Translations under genes and position numbers: made by a program
In this document: positions 4,621-5,868 of the stretch, piece after piece
Layout of the letters: each line of letters begins with the position of its first letter
Numbering within the stretch: the first letter of the stretch is position 1
Assembly (NCBI GenBank): GCA_902792495.1
Contig: CADBAC010000312.1
Span: 1-5,868 of the forward strand
Direction: 5' to 3'
Length of the DNA stretch: 5,868 bases
Source of the DNA: Ruminococcus flavefaciens
Lineage (GTDB): Bacteria; Bacillota; Clostridia; Oscillospirales; Ruminococcaceae
Notes under the pieces: model-generated
The model's database searches: none
What the model saw: the letters and a program-made list of their open reading frames with translations, nothing else
What the model was told of the DNA's origin: nothing

Positions 4621-5743
4621 GGGAAAGGAACTTTACAGATTCATCAACAGCATCCACAGCGAAGGAGTCGCCTGTTTCGGGCAGTATTGCCGCTGTGACG
4701 TTTTCTGCGCCGAGATATACCGCCGTGACCTGAAAAAAGTCCGCAGGCTTGCGGAGGAATGCGGTGTACAGCTGAAAGAAGCGGAATACCGTTCATTTAT
4801 GAGGTATCTGTCAGGCTACAGGCACAGATACGGCATCGCTGTCGGTATCGCTGCCGCTTTTCTCGGATGCGTCTTTTTCTCACAGACTGTGGTAACTATC
4901 GAAATACAGGGAAATGAGCGTATCAGCAGCGATTCTGTAATGTCTGTGCTTTCAGAACTTGATATCCGCAGGGGAAGCAGGATACGTGACCTCGACCTCC
5001 ATTACTGCGAAAATGAACTTGAAATAATGATGGACGATATCGCATGGGCAGGTATCCGCCGTACAGGCAACCGCATTGTGGTCCAGATAAAGGAGACCGT
5101 GGAAAAGCCCGAAATGCTTCATGAGAGGATACCCTGCAATATCGTCGCAGACAGGGATGCGGAAATTACCTATATGTCGGTGCATAAGGGAATGTCCATG
5201 CATAAGGAGGGAGACTTCGTCCCCGAGGGAACACTCCTCGTCAGCGGCATAAAAGAGACGGAAAAAGGAAGGATGACGCTTCATCATGCCGCAGCTGACA
5301 TCAAAGGTATCTACGAGGAAACGGAGGTCTTCACCGAAAAGTACCGCCCCGTCAGATACGTTCCCACAGGTAAAAAGAAAAAAGAGCGGAAACTGAGACT
5401 TTTCAGCCTGGATATACCGCTTTTTCCGCTCAATGATACCTACGAAAACTGCGTGAGGACTTCGCAGGTAAAGTATATGAAAGTTTTCGGGAATGACCTC
5501 CCCGTAGGCATTGTCACCGATACCGTAAGCGAGACCGTACTCACAGACGAACCGCTTTCCGACGAGGAACTCGATAAACTGCTTATGGAGAAAATGTACC
5601 TCTATGAGAAGAATTTTCTCTCCGACTGCAAGATCATAAAGCGTGACGTAAAACGTGAAAAAAGCGATGATTCAGTATCTTTCAGGACTTCATACAAACT
5701 CGAAGGCACTATCTGCCGCCAGAAAGAAATATTCATAAAATAA
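4589..5743 (+). CDS. yqfD: YqfD-family sporulation protein (384 aa)
   Basis: The length fits the YqfD family (about 390-400 aa in Bacillus). The N-terminal cytoplasmic part (1-78) includes GVACFGQYCRCDVFCAEIYRR-like family sequence in two blocks around 27-46. A single membrane segment follows at about 81-98 (GIAVGIAAAFLGCVFF). The outer part starts with VVTIEIQGNERISSDSVMSVL (101-121), reminiscent of a POTRA-like module as in FtsQ, and IRRTGNRIVVQIKE (156-169). It continues with IPCNIVADRDAEI (181-193) and HKEGDFVPEGTLLVSGI (205-221), the family's conserved core, and ends in a mixed charged C-terminal domain. The ATG at 4589 follows AAAGGGG (4574-4580 area) inside the end of yqfC, suggesting translational coupling. 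In many Firmicutes phoH follows this gene; here a hairpin and repeat follow instead within the window. Molecular function is unknown beyond a role in sporulation. Confidence 0.87.
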   Translation: MLRRRIRINAEGKELYRFINSIHSEGVACFGQYCRCDVFCAEIYRRDLKKVRRLAEECGVQLKEAEYRSFMRYLSGYRHRYGIAVGIAAAFLGCVFFSQTVVTIEIQGNERISSDSVMSVLSELDIRRGSRIRDLDLHYCENELEIMMDDIAWAGIRRTGNRIVVQIKETVEKPEMLHERIPCNIVADRDAEITYMSVHKGMSMHKEGDFVPEGTLLVSGIKETEKGRMTLHHAAADIKGIYEETEVFTEKYRPVRYVPTGKKKKERKLRLFSLDIPLFPLNDTYENCVRTSQVKYMKVFGNDLPVGIVTDTVSETVLTDEPLSDEELDKLLMEKMYLYEKNFLSDCKIIKRDVKREKSDDSVSFRTSYKLEGTICRQKEIFIK

Positions 5744-5769
5744 AGACGGTACCCTTAAAGGTACCGTCT
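5744..5769 (+). terminator. Strong hairpin just after yqfD, probable transcript end
   Basis: AGACGGTACC (5744-5753) is the exact complement of GGTACCGTCT (5760-5769) around a 6-nt loop. It starts right after the TAA stop at 5741-5743. No T-run follows, so it may act as a 3' stabiliser or an atypical terminator rather than a classical intrinsic one. Confidence 0.6.
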
Positions 5770-5807
5770 CAGTCTGTCAATAAAGGCAGATTTAATGTGG
5801 AATTATC

Positions 5808-5868
5808 GGGCGGACGAGGGCGTCCGCCCCTACAATACGGCTATTCTCCGAGAATGTTTTTGTAGGGG
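5808..5868. repeat. GC-rich palindromic repeat (REP-like), cut by the window end
   Basis: GGGCGGACG (5808-5816) pairs exactly with CGTCCGCCC (5821-5829) over a 4-nt loop. CCCCTACAA (5827-5835) is then the exact reverse complement of TTGTAGGGG (5860-5868), and ATTCT (5843-5847) pairs with AGAAT (5851-5855) in between. The last bases look like the start of an inverted second unit continuing past the window. This GTAGGGGCGGACG-type motif is one I associate with intergenic repeats of Ruminococcus-group and other clostridial genomes; that recognition is from memory. It is unrelated to the repeat at 1-208 and 2739-3158. Confidence 0.65.

Overview
The window looks like chromosomal DNA from a Gram-positive, spore-lineage Firmicute, most likely a Ruminococcus-type member of the Oscillospiraceae/Ruminococcaceae. 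This rests on three things. YlbJ, YqfC and YqfD homologues are characteristic of endospore-forming Firmicutes. Ribosome binding sites are GGAGG-like and the one clear promoter is a canonical TTGACA/TATACT. The gene-free stretches hold GC-rich hairpin repeats of a style I associate with Ruminococcus-group genomes. The genus is pattern recognition, not proof.

Left part (1-556): the right portion of a dispersed hairpin-rich repeat (1-208) is followed by an AT-rich spacer with nothing recognisable (209-289), then a strong sigma-A-type promoter (290-318). A long leader of about 230 nt follows. It contains two mutually exclusive small hairpins, a 21-codon ORF with a very good Shine-Dalgarno sequence and three Cys codons among its first seven, and a 9-bp long-range stem ending at the ribosome binding site of the next gene.

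Central operon (557-2734, + strand): three tightly spaced genes encode a small free-standing ACT-domain protein, a compact glutamate-cysteine ligase (gshA type, 382 aa) and a class II glutamine amidotransferase with an N-terminal Cys nucleophile. The ligase makes gamma-glutamylcysteine. The amidotransferase belongs to the superfamily that includes EgtC and Dug3, enzymes acting on gamma-glutamyl bonds of thiol compounds. No glutathione synthetase is present. The Cys-rich leader ORF ahead of a cysteine-consuming enzyme suggests a cysteine-responsive attenuator, which is the most interesting signal in the window.

Convergent intergenic region (2735-3158): a second copy of the dispersed repeat, MITE-like, with 15-bp terminal inverted repeats and at least five internal hairpins, fills the whole gap between the amidotransferase gene and ylbJ.

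Right part (3159-5743): ylbJ (- strand) is divergent from the yqfC-yqfD pair (+ strand), which overlap by 32 nt. All three are sporulation-associated families. After yqfD come a strong hairpin (5744-5769) and a different GC-rich palindromic repeat (5808-5868) that is cut by the window end.
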